Assembly: GCA_030272155.1 (NCBI GenBank)
Contig: CP126191.1
Coordinates: 5,540,501 to 5,604,500, forward strand
Reading direction: 5' to 3'
Origin: Tetradesmus obliquus
Lineage: Eukaryota > Chlorophyta > Chlorophyceae > Sphaeropleales > Scenedesmaceae
Length of the DNA stretch: 64,000 bases
Part shown: positions 26,001 through 38,538 of the stretch, one piece after another
How the letters are laid out: each line of letters starts with the position of its first letter
Position numbering within the stretch: position 1 is the stretch's first letter
The notes under the pieces: model-generated
Told to the model about the DNA's origin: nothing
Database searches by the model: none
Seen by the model: the letters and a program-made list of their open reading frames with translations, nothing else
Made by a program: the position numbers and the translations under genes

Positions 26001-29000
26001 GCAGCCAATGCCACACTGCAGGAGGCCAACACAACCCTTGCTGCTGTGCAGCAGAAGGTGCGACACCATCACAGCGCAAGTGCTTTTGTTTGGCACCCGC
26101 AGCTGGCCTGGAAGGGGCTGATGGCCGATGGATGGTGTTGCCTGGCAATTGTACGCCTTTGAGGTTGCAATCTTTACCAGTTGGTTGTGCGTGCCGTGTG
26201 TGTGTGTAGCTGCACTGCTTGTGCCGAGCGTTTGATGTCACTGCCCTCTTCTCTGCTGCAGGTGGCTGAGCTGAATGCCAAGGTCCAGGAGCTTGAGGCG
26301 CAGTTCAATGCTGCTGTGGAGGACAAGGAGGCAGCTATCAAAGAGAGCGAGCGCTGCCAGCTGAAACTGCAGCTGGCAAACAGGCTTATCAATGCCTTAG
26401 CATCTGAGGGTGAGTCCGCTTGGATCAACAGCACACCTAGCTTCTGTGTGTATGGTGGCTCTATGTGCAAGTATAACAGACAGCACTCGCCTTGCACTGC
26501 ATTTGCCAGAGTTCAACATGCTTTGCTTTGCTCCCTGCACACAAATGCACTGACACCCCTGTTGGTGCCTTGCAGGTGAACGCTGGGCCAGGACTGTGGA
26601 CACGCTGCGGCAGAACTATGATGTGGTGACTGGCGACATGTTGCTGGCATCTGCGTTTGTCTCGTACGCTGGACCCTTCACCAGCAAGTTCAGGGCTGGC
26701 CTGATCAAGGAGTGGATCAAGTTCCTGTCTGACAGGGGCATGCCAATGACAGAGGGCATCACCGGTGGGTGCATCTCTTCTGGAAAAGCAGCACTAAGCA
26801 GTAACTGAGCCCAGCACAGCCACTTGTGCATAGCTCTTGCTATGCATGCTCAACAGGCGCTGGTGGTGGGTGCCGCTATCCATGCTGCTAACACACATAT
26901 TCTGACTGCGTGTTTGCTGGTGCTGCCATGCGGCCCTGCAGATCCGCTGTCCCTACTGGTTGACAATGCGCTTGTTGCTAGCTGGGTGCGCCAGGGCCTG
27001 CCTTCTGACCCCACCAGCGTGCAGAACGGCACCATCCTCACCAACAGCGAGCGCTGGCCGCTGATGATGGACCCACAGCTGCAGGGTGTGGTCTGGATCA
27101 AGGAGCGCGAGAGCAAGAACAACCTGCAGGTCTGTGATCCAGCTCAAGCAGCAGCATTGACAGCAGCATTCTGCTGTTGGCAGCTGTACTGCTGCGCTGC
27201 CAGCAGCACAACGGGTCTCCTGTGACCTGTGTTCACTGGGTTGTAGATAGGTATTTATTATTGCCCATGGAGCATCACCACTGCAGCAGCCTTGCAAACG
27301 CTGATGCGTGCAATTGTTTTGGCTGCCATGCCTATCTGCGCAGGTCATCCGCATGGGCGCAGACAACATGATGACTGTGATGGAGCGCGCTGTTGAAAAC
27401 GGCCACTCAGTTCTCATTGAGAACATGGGCGAGTCCATCGATGCAGTGCTCAACCCAGTGATCACAAGGTAGGTTTCCAGCAGCGTCACATCTGTGCACA
27501 GCTTGCCCACAAGCTTAGCCTTGTCTGTGCTGGTAATACGATGCGAGCGGCGATGGCAGGGATTAAGCTAACACTCAACCGCCTGCCTGCCTGCATACCC
27601 CAGGTCCACATTCAAGAAGGGCCGCAACATGTATGTCAAGCTGGGTGACAAGGACGTCGAGTACAACAAGAACTTCAAGCTCTTCCTGCACACCAAGCTG
27701 TCCAACCCGCACTACCCGCCAGAGATCCAGGCTGAGACCACGCTCATCAACTTCACAGTGACTGAGCAGGTACGCAGTGCTACGCAAGGTGAATCGAAAA
27801 TCAGCATGTATGCGCTTGCCAGTGGCCTGGTTTTTCATGCACAGCTGGCCTAGGAAGCATCACCTGGTGCTTGGCACACCGGAGTTGTAACACCTGTTAC
27901 AAGCACTGCTTGTATGTGATGTGCTGTGTTTGTGCTCTGCCTGCAGGGTCTGGAGGACCAGCTGCTGGCTCTCGTGGTGAACAAGGAGCGGCCAGACCTT
28001 GAGGAGACAAAGACACAGCTGATCATCCAGAACACTGAGTTCACCATCAAGCTGAAGCAGCTGGAAGATGAGCTGTTGTACAAGCTGTCAACAGCAGAGG
28101 GCGACATCACAGGTATGGTGCAGTCTGACTCTTCATGTGCCAGTCCGTGCTTGTGTTGGAGTCGCTGCATTTGCAGATGCATCAAACGCCATCACCTCTG
28201 CGTGCATGCTGCAGCTGGCTGGAGGGCAGGAAATCTGCAGGTGCATGGCCTGGGCAAGGACTTCACCATGCATCCAGGTTCAAAGCACCGGCAGTGGCCA
28301 CTTGATTGCACCTTCTTATCATCGCTTGCTACTGCGCCGCTGCAGAGGATGTGGCGCTGATTGAGTCCCTGGAAGAGTCCAAGCGGGTGGCCACGGAGAT
28401 CAGCGAGAAGGTGGTGGAGGCGCGTGAGGCAGAGGGCGCCATCAACGAGAGCCGCAACAAGTACAGGACCGTGGCGGAGCGTGGAGCCATGCTGTTCTTC
28501 CTGCTCAACAGCCTGAACAAGATCCACGCTTTCTACCAGTACAGCCTGAATGCGTTTGTCAGCGTGTTCTTGCGTGGCCTGGACTTGGCGCCTGGCGGCC
28601 CCAAGAAGAAGGAGCATGTGACGCTGCGGCAGCTGCAGAAGCGGCTGTCAGGCAATGCGGGCGACTTTGATGAGGTCATCAAGAAGGCCAAGCGCCAGAG
28701 CTCCAACGCGGGCGGCAAGCGCAGCAAGCGCACCACTGCCCAGTCTGGACATATGGGGCCAGGTAAACATGGCTGCGTGTGCCTCTATTTACTTGTATTT
28801 ACAAGTGTTTGGGCAGTCACTGCATGCAGCTATAACAGGACGCGCTTAAAGCAGACAACTGGTCATGCACTGTCAGCAGCCAGATGATTGCCATCAGCAC
28901 ACCAACAACAGCACACCTGTATTGCTAACAAGTATCCGATGTGCTGTGTGCCGCTGCCTGCTTGCGCCTCTCCCCAGGTGGCCTGCCTGCTCCCAGTATG

Positions 29001-32000
29001 AACGGCGAGGTCATCCAGGAAGAGGGCGAGGAGGAGTTTGACATGAGCCCAGACCAGCTGGAGGCGCGCATCATCTGCCTGCTGGACACCTGCACCTACA
29101 CCGTGTTCAACTACACGCGCCGCGGCCTGTTTGACCGCGACAAGCTTATCGTGCTGACCCTGCTCACCTTCCAGATCCTGCTGCGGGGTGGCAAGGTCGA
29201 TCCGCTGGAGTATGAGGCGCTGTGCAAGGGCGCTCGCAGCCCCGCGCCGCCTCTGATCACAGACGACCTCAGCAGGTGGATGACGGAGGTCCAGTGGGCG
29301 GCTGTGGATGCGCTGGCAGCAGTGCCAGGTGAGCTGGGAAGTGGCAGTTTGCGTGTTCAAGCAGCTGGAGTGGCCTATCCAAGCAACCAAGAATACAGGT
29401 GCCTGCTGCTTTTGCTGGCAGTGTGTGTGGAGCCTGTTGTGGTAGTCAACCTAATGTCGGTCATTTGGCAGCCCCATTGCTTGCTGTAGTCTGACAATCC
29501 GCATATGTGCTGTGCATGCTGTGTTGTGCACCTGCAGGCTTCAACAACTTGTCCAAGGACCTCGAGAAGAGCTCTGATGAGTGGTACAACTGGTGCCTGC
29601 ATGAGACACCAGAGCGCGTGCCAATGCCTGGCGACTGGTGCCGCAGCAGCGAGTTCAAGCAGCTGCTGCTGCTGAGAGCGCTGCGGCCGGATCGTGTGAC
29701 GAACGCCCTGCAGCGCTTCTGCGAGGCTGCCATGGGTGCCCGCTACATCAATCAAGAGGCGTTCAGCCCTGCTGTTGTGATGGAAGAGAGCACCAGGTGG
29801 GGCTGGCAGAGGCATCACTGGGACAAGCGTGGCATGCCTCAACACCAGCAGATCTTGCTCACTCTCCTCCCCTGCCGGCTCAGCGGTGCGGTGCTTTATG
29901 TCTCACAGCGCTGTTACATGCTGCATGTGAGCCAAGCTGGCACCCTGGTGAAGTACATGTGTTTGTTGTGCGTCTCTCCTGCTTGCAGCGCAACACCCAT
30001 CTTCTTCATCCTGTTCCCTGGATACTCGCCATCCAAGGAGATTGAGGCGTACGCCCACAAGCACGGCAAAACAGTTGAGGCTGGCAATCTCACCCTCATC
30101 TCTATGGGCCAGGGCCAGGAAGGACCAGCTGAGGCAGTGCTGGACAAGTGAGTGAAAGGGACGGCGGATGTGCTGAGCAGGATGTTAAGGGAGAGATGTG
30201 CAGCGTACTTGCAGGTATTGCTGCAGCATGCTTGCACCCACAACAAACTTATAAGCGCTGACAGTGCAGCCAGCCTGTGCACACAGGCTTTTTGCCACGG
30301 TTGATGGTGTGCTGACATGTGGTGCTGCTGCGCTGCAGGTACATCCGCGAGGGTGGCTGGGTGTTCCTGGACAATGTGCACCTCATGCAAGGCTGGATCC
30401 CGCGCCTGGAGCGCAAGCTGGAGATAGCAGCCGAGACAGCGCATGCAGACTTCAGGTGCTTCTTCAGTGCCGAGCCCATCAATGGAGCCCCGCACGTGAG
30501 TTACCCGCTTACTTCATACCTGCGCTTTAACTGGCGAGCAGCTGACATCAAATGCAGCTGCATGCCCGCAGATCACTGTTAGCCCTGTTGGCGGCCATGC
30601 AGCGGCGAATTTGAATGGAGCTGGGCCCGCATACTTGCTGACATACTAATTTGTGTGTGGTTGTGCCTGCAGGCAAAGATTGTGCCAGAGTCCATCCTGC
30701 AGACCTGCATCAAGATCTCCAACGAGCCGCCATCAGATATGAAGTCCAACATGCGCAGCGTGAGTGCGGCTATGCTTTGCTTAGCCTCATGCTCCCATTA
30801 ATTGACCATGCATTGAGGACATGTGACGTGAAACTTTGCTGCTGTACATGATCGCCATGTAGCTGCTGCTGAAACTAGCTGTGTTGTGGCTGCTAATTTC
30901 AAATGCAGGCACTGGCTGCCTTCAGCCCAGAGGCTGAAGAGAGGCTGAGCACCAACGCAAAGCGCACGGCTTACAAGGGCATCTTGTTTGGGCTGTGCTT
31001 CTACCACTCCCTGCTGCTGGGACGCAAGAAGTTTGGCACTGGCATTGGCACAGGTGCGCAGGAGGTTCCTTGTATAAAAGTTGCGAGCCAAGCTCCCATG
31101 CTGTTTATCATGCTGCCTGCCATACATTGCACTAGCCTGTGTGTGTGGTGTAGTGTGTTACGTGTCATATGTCTTGCACTGGCTGCTTGAGATTTGATTC
31201 TACATCCGCTTGTGCGTGTTCTAAATCAGTACACCTTGTGGCGCCGCACCTGCAGGCAGCGGCAGTGGCCTGGGCTTCTGCCGCAACTACTCCTTCAACA
31301 CAGGCGACCTCACCACCTGCGGTGATGTGCTGATCAACTACTTGGAGGCGTATGAGCACATCCCCTGGGACGACCTGCGCTACGTGAGTGCAATGAGTGC
31401 TGTTCAAATGGCAGCCGCTTCGTTCTGCAGCCTCAATGCTGCGGGGGCTGGGGGCGAGGGGCGCAGACTCATCTGCATATGCCAATTCATTTTGCAATGG
31501 CCAATGCATACGCTGCTTCCTGTGTTGACTTCATGCTGTGTGCTCTTGCTTCTTTGTCTGCAGATGTTTGGCGAGGTGTTCTACGGCGGCCACATCACAG
31601 ATGGCATGGACAGGCGCTGCTGCACAACGTACCTGCAGGTGAGGCACCACGGCAGCTGTGCGGATGCATGAAGCTGCAGCACACCGTGCACGTAGATGCA
31701 AGCCGTGCTGTGCCGGGTGCCTGTGCTGCATATGTAGTTGTACACATCTGCTGCCTCCCACTCATCATTTACCCTCGCATTGCATTCTGCAGGTGCTGAT
31801 CCGCCCAGAGATCCTGCCATCTGGCCAGCTGGCTGACCCCTCCAGCTGGGCCACGCCTGCACTGGAGCTGGCACCCGGCTTCAAGGCACCCCTGCCCAGC
31901 AGCTTTGAGGCGCTGCAGCAGTACATTGAGAACTCCCTGCCTGCTGAGAGCCCTGTGGTGTACGGCATGCACCCCAACGCTGAGCTGTCTCTGCTGACAT

Positions 32001-33853
32001 CGCTAGGGGAGACACTGTTCAGAACCATCACCGACGTTAGCGGTGGCAGCACAGGTGGGCACACACATGCAGGGGCGGCAGGGTTGTGCTTGCTTTATCA
32101 TGCATAAGCTAAGTTGGGCATGTGATGGTGCAGGTAATGCTGTACGCAGGGATCCGCGTTGCCTTCAGCTGACCACTGCTGCACACTGTTGACTTGTCGT
32201 GTTTAGTGGCCTGGCCTGCTGACATCTGCTGAGTCTCCTGGTTGTGTGCATGCTCAGGCGCCAGTGGTGGCGGCGCATCGGAGTCCGCTGTGCGCTCCGC
32301 GCTCAAGGACTACATGGAGAAGCTGCCTGAGCCGTTTGTCATGCTGGAGATTGAGACGCGCATCAAGGAGAAGACGCCCTTCGTGGTGGTGGCACTGCAG
32401 GAGGTGAGTGAGCAGCGCATTGGCTGTGCTGGCCCCGCGCAGCTTCTGCAGGTGAAGATGTTACTCGAGCATGCTCTGTAGTTATGCGGCAGCAGAATGT
32501 GTGCTGCTCTGTTGTGCACCTGGCCTTTATTAGCGCTGTGTGGGCCAGCCTTCATCACAATTGCTGCTGCTGCTGCTGCTGCCAGGCCACGCGCATGAAT
32601 GCACTGCTTGAGGAGATGCGCCGCTCCATGGAGGAGCTGCAGCTGGGCTTGGATGGAGCCCTCAACATGAGCGACAAGATGGAGGCGCTGGCTAAGGGCA
32701 TTGCCACCAACCAGGTGGGCACCTGCGCCTGGCAGTGCAGGATCGGCATTGCACAGGCAGGATTGGGCGTCCTGCCTTCTTGCAACTGTCCTGATATGTT
32801 GTGGCCTGAATAAACCAGCTTGTGTGCATGCTCGCCATGTGTGGCAGTATTTTGTGCCTAACAGCTGCTACCCCCGCTGTGCTGTTGGCTGACTGCAGGT
32901 GCCTGCGCTGTGGATGTCCATGATGAGCACGCGCATCCAGGAGGTGTTCAGCCTGGCCGCCTGGTACAACGACGTGCTCAAGCGCTACGAGCAGCTGGCA
33001 GCATGGACCGCCGGCAACCTGGTCACGCCAAACAGTGTGTGGCTCAGCGGCCTGTTCAACCCCAAGGCATTCCTCACGGCGGTGAGCAGCAGTGATGGTG
33101 CTGCACACCCCTACATGATGACAGCGCAGATCACAGCGCATATTTTGTATGCAGCGGGCAGCTTGCGTCTGCAGAGCCCTGTTGCAGCATGCCACTAATG
33201 ACTTGGCTTGCTTATGCATGCTTCCGTTCTGCATTGCTGTGCTGCAGGTGATGCAAACATATGCCCGCGCAAACAAGCTGCCGCTGGATGTGATGAGGTT
33301 CATGACTGAGGTCACCAGCAAGACAGTGGAGCAGGTCACAGAGCCTGCTGCAGTGGGCTGCTACATCCACGGTGTGGTGCTGGAGGGGGCAAGGTGGGTA
33401 GGCAGTCGCACCACCTGTGTTGCTGCTAGCAGTTTTTATCTTACAAATAAAGTATGGCTTCTTCCTTGGTATGACGGTAGTCATTGTCTTGCAAGCTCGA
33501 TTTGGGCAGCAGGCGCAGGCTGACAGTTGCCCATAGCTCAGTGTGCAGAATTGCTGACTGCCTGTTGTGTGTTGCGTTGCGTCCCGTGCAGGTGGGACAA
33601 GGAGGAGGGCGTCCTGAAGGAGTCGCTGCCCAACGAGCTGCACCAGGCCTTGCCAGTCATCCACGTGAAGCCTGTCACCACAGAGCAGTACAGCTTGGAG
33701 GGGTATTACGAGTGCCCGGTGTACACCAACATGCAGCGTGCCAACGTCTACTCACCAGGCGTCAGCAACTTCACGCTGCGCACTGCAGAGTCATCGCACA
33801 AGTGGGTGCTGGCGTCTGTGGCGCTGCTGCTGCAGGACGACTTGGCGGCCTGA
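8093..33853 (+). CDS. ODA11: Outer dynein arm alpha heavy chain, Kelch-containing
   Basis: Force-generating ATPase of the axonemal outer dynein arm. The gene has about 65 exons and I estimate more than 4,500 residues. Order: Kelch repeats, IPT and filamin-type Ig domains, more Kelch, tail and linker, six AAA modules with a stalk between AAA4 and AAA5, and a C-terminal domain ending LLLQDDLAA. This architecture matches the Chlamydomonas alpha chain, which uniquely carries Kelch repeats; long stretches agree with that protein as I remember it, for example AQSWRQTLW-like, [16 protein letters not shown] and [11 protein letters not shown]. The start is inferred. Exon 2 begins at 8293 with SISWEEP after a clean acceptor, and the Chlamydomonas chain starts MSIFWE. 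The only upstream ATG followed directly by a donor-like GT is 8093-8095 (ATG then GTCAGT), so the initiator codon would end its own exon. The stop at 33851-33853 is followed by TGTAA at 33981. All six AAA modules appear intact, except a Walker A change in AAA2. Confidence 0.95.
8293..12161 (+). other. Dynein alpha chain N-terminal Kelch / IPT / filamin region
   Basis: Kelch blades are visible as repeated FGG or LGG motifs: [43 protein letters not shown] and [10 protein letters not shown] up to 9900. Next comes an IPT/TIG fold (exon 10083-10722, beginning [19 protein letters not shown]). In the same exon lies a filamin-type repeat ending [16 protein letters not shown] second Kelch block (10931-12161) shows [32 protein letters not shown] and LLLYGGFG. 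A Ser-rich loop with a run of Ser codons at 9093-9117 interrupts the first block. In Chlamydomonas this region contacts other arm components. Confidence 0.9.
14046..14165. repeat. CA-rich simple repeat in a dynein intron
   Basis: Irregular copies of ACACATG and GCACAC fill this part of the intron between the exons ending near 13918 and starting near 14262. It is simple-sequence expansion without regular spacers. Confidence 0.75.
17242..23600 (+). other. Dynein AAA1-AAA4 nucleotide-binding modules
   Basis: AAA1 Walker A is GPAGTGKT at 17242-17265, and its Walker B lies in GCFDEFNR near 17565. AAA2 Walker A reads GPTGSGRT at 18893-18916, with Arg (CGC, 18911-18913) where Lys is usual; its Walker B region is WILLDGDLDANW, split by an intron. 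AAA3 Walker [10 protein letters not shown], is split by the intron 20943-21143; Walker B is [11 protein letters not shown] near 21510. AAA4 Walker A is GVGGSGKQS near 23160, and Walker B is LFLFTDSQ near 23520. Confidence 0.9.
20939..21040 (+). repeat. Tandem duplication of a splice-donor region in a dynein intron
   Basis: A block of about 45 bp starting GGAGGTGGGTTAGAG at 20939 recurs at 20996 as GGAGGTAGGTTAGAG. The first copy spans the exon end that codes the AAA3 glycines and its donor GT at 20943. The second copy creates another donor-like GT at 21000. Confidence 0.8.
24655..26409 (+). other. Dynein stalk and microtubule-binding domain
   Basis: The outgoing coiled coil starts [15 protein letters not shown] and passes through the exons at 24931 and 25466. 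The microtubule-binding tip lies around 25466-25990 and includes [15 protein letters not shown] and [17 protein letters not shown]. The returning helix runs [20 protein letters not shown] into the exon at 26263 and ends [17 protein letters not shown], leading to AAA5. Splitting of the tip between several small exons is typical of this gene. Confidence 0.9.
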
Positions 33854-34282
33854 GACCAACTCACTGGGTGTTCACTAGTGCAGTGGTCCATTGATTGATT
33901 GACCACTGATGTCTGGCCCGTGTGCAAATCTGCATTCACGTGTGTTTGGCGGCGGCGTTGAGCGGCTGTAGATAGTGTGGTGTAACGGAATTCGCCTGTC
34001 CAGGACTCATCACATCGTGACTGCTTTCGTCACTACTATAATCTTGCCCGAGAGGTGTCTGTGAAACAGGACAACAGCCATGTTTTGAAAGCCACGCAAT
34101 AGCCTGCCAGGCAACGAACATATACACCAAAGACACGACCAGCAGAACCGAGGCAAAAGACCACAGTTGTGCATTCAGTTCTATGTGGAAGCCACACTTG
34201 AAATGTAATACATCTGTGTCTTTCAAGTATGTCACCCACAGGCACCACCTGGCAGTCCTGCGTCTTCTGCCAGGAATCACTA
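33854..34282. other. Convergent intergenic gap with dynein poly(A) signal
   Basis: The dynein 3' UTR and the F-box gene 3' UTR meet here. TGTAA at 33981-33985, 128 bp past the dynein stop, is a good chlorophyte poly(A) signal. No gene is seen. Confidence 0.6.
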
Positions 34283-35962
34283 TCACTTCTTGTCCAGAGA
34301 CTGCAGCCAATGCAGCACATGCAGCTGACCATTGCGCCGCGCAATGCTCTCGCAGAAGGCCTTGTTCCATGGGCACTGCTGCTGGTGCAGCCACTGCAGC
34401 ACCTCCAGGTGGCCCTCAGCTGCTGCGCCAAAGCACGCAGCCTTACTCCACGGCGCAGGCGGCTCCTGCGCCCTGGCCCACACCAGCACCTCCAGCTGCC
34501 CTGTGTGCGCTGCATACCTTGTCATACTGTCGTCCCAGGGGCACCCCTGCTGCCGCGCCCATTGCAGGACATCAAGGTGCCCTCGAGCTGCTGCTGCTGT
34601 GCACACCCATGCGTTCCATGCACACGGCTGCCCTCCCTGCTGGCCGCCTGCTGCTGCGCCACCCCTCAGCCACTGCAGTACGCCCAGGCGGCCCTCGCGT
34701 GCTGCAGCGATGCACGCGCCAACACCCCAGGGGCAGGGCGGGTCCTGGCAGCGCGCCCACTGCAGGATGTGCAGGTGACCTGCGCCCGCTGCTGCTGTGC
34801 ACACGCTGTCGTCACACTTGCAGCCTGCCTGTCTTGCCCACGCCAGCACTGCACAAGCACGGTGAACAGCAGAAGCAGCGCAAACACTTAGAAGAGCTCC
34901 TCATATGTGCCTGTGCAGTGACAGTGCCTGCTGCAAGCTGGGGCAGCAAAACTGCACTGCAGAAAAAGGCAAGCATGAACATAGCTTCCACTGCGCACAC
35001 ACACAACATCCACAGCGCAGCATGCAAGCACAGCCACGGCCCAAAACTCCACGCTGTACCCTTGTCAAGCAAGGCTCAAGTGCAAGCCTGATGCCAGCAG
35101 CTCACCCGCCAAGTGGCCGTTGGCAGCTGCGCCAGTGCACACCCACTGGCCCCAGGGGCAGGGCGGGTCTTGCGCCCTGCAGCAGCACACACCACACATG
35201 TGACAGCAGCACCGGCATATGCGTCCATTATGCCACATGGATGAGGCACACCGGGCACGCAACCATGCGCAAATGCACGCAATGCCCTTCCATCTCATGC
35301 ATGCAGCTGCTGCGATACATGCACACACCAGCTGCCTCACGCAGCGAACAGCTGCCGGCAGTTGCACAGCCATTTTTTGCAACAACGTTTGCTGGAGAGC
35401 AAGGCGCAGCGCCTCACCTGGCCCACTGCAGCAGGCTCAGGTGGCCTGCCTTGGCAGCGCTGCTGCAGCACTCCTCATCCCAGGGGCAGGGCGGCCGCTG
35501 CTGCCGCACCCACTGCAGCACTGCCAGCTGCCCGCCAGCCGCAGCAGCACTGCACGTGCTCTTGTTCCAAGCACATGGCGGGCTCTGCTGGCGCGCCCAC
35601 TGCAGTAGCGCCAGGTCGCCGGAGTGCGCTGCAGCGCTGCACACGCGCACGTCCCATGCGCAGCCGCTGCTGTGCAGCCACTGCAGGCCCTGCAGGTCAC
35701 CGCATGCTGCCCTGGCAGCTGCCAGATGCCACTGCTTGTACATGCTAGTTGCGTTGTGCAGGAACATCTCTTGAAGCGCTGCAAGTGGTAGGTCGGCGCT
35801 GGTGGCTGAGATGGTTGTCATGTGGCGGAGCCTGGCACATGCTGCCTTGCAGACACGCCTGGCTGTGTAGGCCTGCTGCGCTGCTGGGAGAAGGCTCAGG
35901 ATGTGCAGCATGAGAGCCTCAGGCAGCTGAACTGGTTGTTCTGGGTCAGGGGCATTCTCCAT
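34283..35962 (-). CDS. F-box protein with ankyrin-like repeats
   Basis: Three exons in phase: 35962-35418, 35176-35106 and 34848-34283. The N-terminus (MENAPDPEQPVQLPEALMLH) runs into an F-box-like helix set, ILSLLPAAQQAY then RRVCKAACARL, expected to bind SKP1 in an SCF ubiquitin ligase. The rest is at least eight degenerate ankyrin-type repeats of about 30 residues with the consensus GHLxVLQWARxQGCPWD and a following CxAAA helix. This Trp/Cys/Pro-rich repeat type is abundant in algae, amoebae and giant viruses. Residues such as LQWARQQGCPWDD and LQWLRGGAAAGG show it clearly. The protein ends LHWLQSLDKK. The repeats would be the substrate-recruiting part. The target is unknown. Donors and acceptors are canonical, and exon 2 codes only about 24 residues, less than one repeat. 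Confidence 0.85.
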
Positions 35963-36643
35963 GGCCGCTTCTCTGCAACCGTAACAGCAGCAGCAGCAGC
36001 AGCACCATCAGCAGTGAGCAGAATACAGCACGTCAGATTCGACCGTTTAACGCCTCAATGGACAATCTGGCGTTTGATTGCAACAGCAAATACTCACGTG
36101 TCTTGCATCCGATCTTCGTCACGACAGCACAATTCCGCAGAAAAGGCTCCAGCACGGTTGTGTGTTTATCCGTTGACAACCAGCGATCTCCACGGTTGCT
36201 AGGGCGAGGCAAAGAAAAGCAGCTGATTCACTGCATTTCAACGTGGCTCGGGTTCTCTCGCTACCTGTGTGGGTGTTCCCGTGGTACCGACTGTTACACC
36301 TGCTGGGAAACCCTAGCAGGGTCGACCATGTGAACCACTCACAGCTGTCACATGTTACACACAACTGAGGTCGGTCAGTAGCCATGAAGCTGCCAGGATG
36401 ATGACACGCTGTGCGCACTGCTGCAGCACGCAACCAGCAGATGAACTCTGCGTCCTGATGCTAGCATTGCTGTCGCTCTGCCCCCTCAGTGCAGGACCTG
36501 GTGGCTATCCTGGCCCAGACCATTTGCAATACTGGTCCACCCGCCGCAGCTGCTGTACTTGAATCACAAATCAGGGCATCTCCAGCCAGCAAACAACTTT
36601 CAATGTCCTTTGTATCCCTTCCAGTGTCTGAGGCCTATGCGCG
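35963..36643. other. Intergenic region between F-box gene and NAA40
   Basis: It holds the promoter of the minus-strand F-box gene and the NAA40 3' UTR. TGTAA on the minus strand (36359-36355) lies about 285 bp past the NAA40 stop and may be its poly(A) signal. A short CAG run lies at 35985-36003. No gene is seen. Confidence 0.55.
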
Positions 36644-37786
36644 CTAGCTCTTGCGCCGCAGGTCCTTGAACAGGATCCTGTGGCCCGGGTCGGTGCCGTC
36701 AAAGTCCTCAAAGTCGTTGCGCGCCGGGCAGGTGGGGTGCTGCCGGTAGCCCAGGCGCTCGTAGAAGGCCTGCGCCGCGCTGTTGCTGCGCTGCACCGTG
36801 AGCAGCACCATGTCCATGCTGAACTTGAGCGCCTGCAGCAGCACAGTAGCAGCGGCAGCAGCAACAACAGCAGCAGCAGCAACAGCAGCAGGGGATGCAT
36901 CATTGCGATGAAGCAGCAATTGACCAAAGCTGCGTCTGCTGCAGGGTCAATCCTAAAGGCGCTGTCGCCTGGTTGCTGCTACTTCTGCTGATTGAAATGA
37001 CAGTGTATCTATGTGTGAAATAAAATACAGCCTGGCATCCGTGCACGACCATGCAGTACGCGCCAGCCATGCGCACGTGCTGATAGCCCCCGCAGTGTGC
37101 AGCGCATGAGACGCAGCAGTCACCAGTGGTGACTCACCACGCAGCAACAGCAGCAGCCAGCAGCTGCCGTCACAACTGCAGTCCCTCACCAGCAGCTCCA
37201 GCATCTGCATCAGCCGCCGCCCCAGGCCCTTGCGGTGCATGGCTGGCGCCAGCTGCAGCTCGTAGCAGTACACCACGCTGCTGTGCCTGCCCAGGCGGTG
37301 CAGCTGCAGCTCGTCATCAGACAGCAGGTTGTCCTCCAGCTCAAACCTGGGGGACAGGGGTGGGCAGGGGTGAGTGCCAGAGCAGCAGCAGGCAGGGGTG
37401 TCAGTGCAATGAGGGGGTGCATGCGCATGTGTGCCTTGAAAGGAGCTCACGAGCCACACCAGGATTAGGCAGCTCTGGGCAGCAGGCAGCAGGCGGACAG
37501 AGAAATGCTCGCTTGGCCATGGTGTGAGTGCGCCAGGCGGCAAGTGCTGCGCTGCTGTGAGTAGCAAATAGTGCAGAGCGCAGTGTGCTGTGGCGAGCGA
37601 CGACGGGGATGGTGCTTCGCTGGGCGCAGTGACAGTACCAGAGCATGGGCTGTCAGCCGCACACACGCATTTTGCTGCTAGCAGCAGGGGGGGCGGGCAG
37701 TATCACCTGAAGTGTGTGTAGCCCAGCAGCTGCCCTTCAGCATCAGAGGCCAGGAGGTAGCGCGCATCCTCCTGTGCAGCAGGAGC

Positions 37787-37824
<38 letters not shown>

Positions 37825-38538
37825 AGCAAAGCGTGATGGTAAGTGTGTGGTGACAGGATGGCAAGCTGTGGTGTGGGCAGCCATGCTTGGGTTAGGTAGG
37901 TGGTTGCAAGACTGTGATGATACTTGGGATAGCCTAACACCGCCTTGTGCGAGCCAGGGCTACTTCAGTGTGCTGCAGGCTCATGGCAGCGCTGTTGTAC
38001 TGCTTCTGCTGCTGCTGATCATGCTCCTGGTAGCCAATGCTAGCACTGGGCTCACATGGAACAGCTCGCGCTTCTTTGCCCCGGGGTTCCACTTCTGCTG
38101 GTCTGCCGTGTAGATGTCCTTCATGTTGGTCTCGAACAGAGACCAGAGTGCATCTTTCTGCTGCTGGGTCAGGTTGCTGCCATGGGAGAAGCTGATGGTG
38201 GCTGCCACATCATTCTTGTTGTACGACAGGAATGCTGGGAAGTGCTGCAGGATGTCTTGCTCCTGCACACAGCAGCACCAACCCCATCAGCAAAAGCTGC
38301 ATGACTTTTGAGATCAGCGGAGCTCAGCTCCACCGCTGCTGTGGAAGGGCTTACCTGGTTGACAGCCTTCAGCGCTGCCTGCAGGGCAAGTACCTCATCC
38401 TGTGCTGCTTTCTGCAATGCATGGTCCACACACAGCTGTCAGTCGATGTAACATCAACAATCAATTATTAGCTAAGGCTACTGCGGCCTGGTGCTGCACC
38501 TGCTTAAGCTTCTTCTCGCTTTTGCTTATGGCGGGCAT
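36644..38538 (-). CDS. NAA40: N-alpha-acetyltransferase 40 (NatD), histone H4/H2A acetyltransferase
   Basis: GNAT-fold enzyme that transfers acetyl from acetyl-CoA to the N-terminal Ser of histones H4 and H2A. Six exons: 38538-38500, about 38413-38357, 38262-38055, 37773-37709, 37349-37190 and 36834-36644. The start codes MPAISKSEKKLKQ, a basic N-terminus like that of animal NAA40. Then come LFETNMKDIYTADQQKWN, EDARYLLASDAEGQLLGY, the strand VVYCYELQLAP and the acetyl-CoA loop RKGLGRRL. The last exon holds MVLLTVQRSNSAAQAFYERL, which matches the family's C-terminal strand-helix, and ends KDLRRKS. The pattern YCYE-QL plus RKGLG plus LTV-NxxA-xFY is specific to NAA40 rather than other GNATs. 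The gene is divergent from VTA1, with 344 bp between start codons. CAG-rich runs lie in two introns. Confidence 0.9.
36836..36895. repeat. CAG-rich run in NAA40 intron
   Basis: An interrupted AGC/AAC run lies directly upstream of the acceptor of the last NAA40 exon. It keeps the polypyrimidine-like CTG context on the minus strand. Confidence 0.7.
37788..37821. repeat. AGC trinucleotide run in NAA40 intron
   Basis: Eleven perfect AGC units lie just upstream (minus sense) of the exon coding EDARYLLAS, so the transcript carries CUG repeats near that acceptor. Confidence 0.85.
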
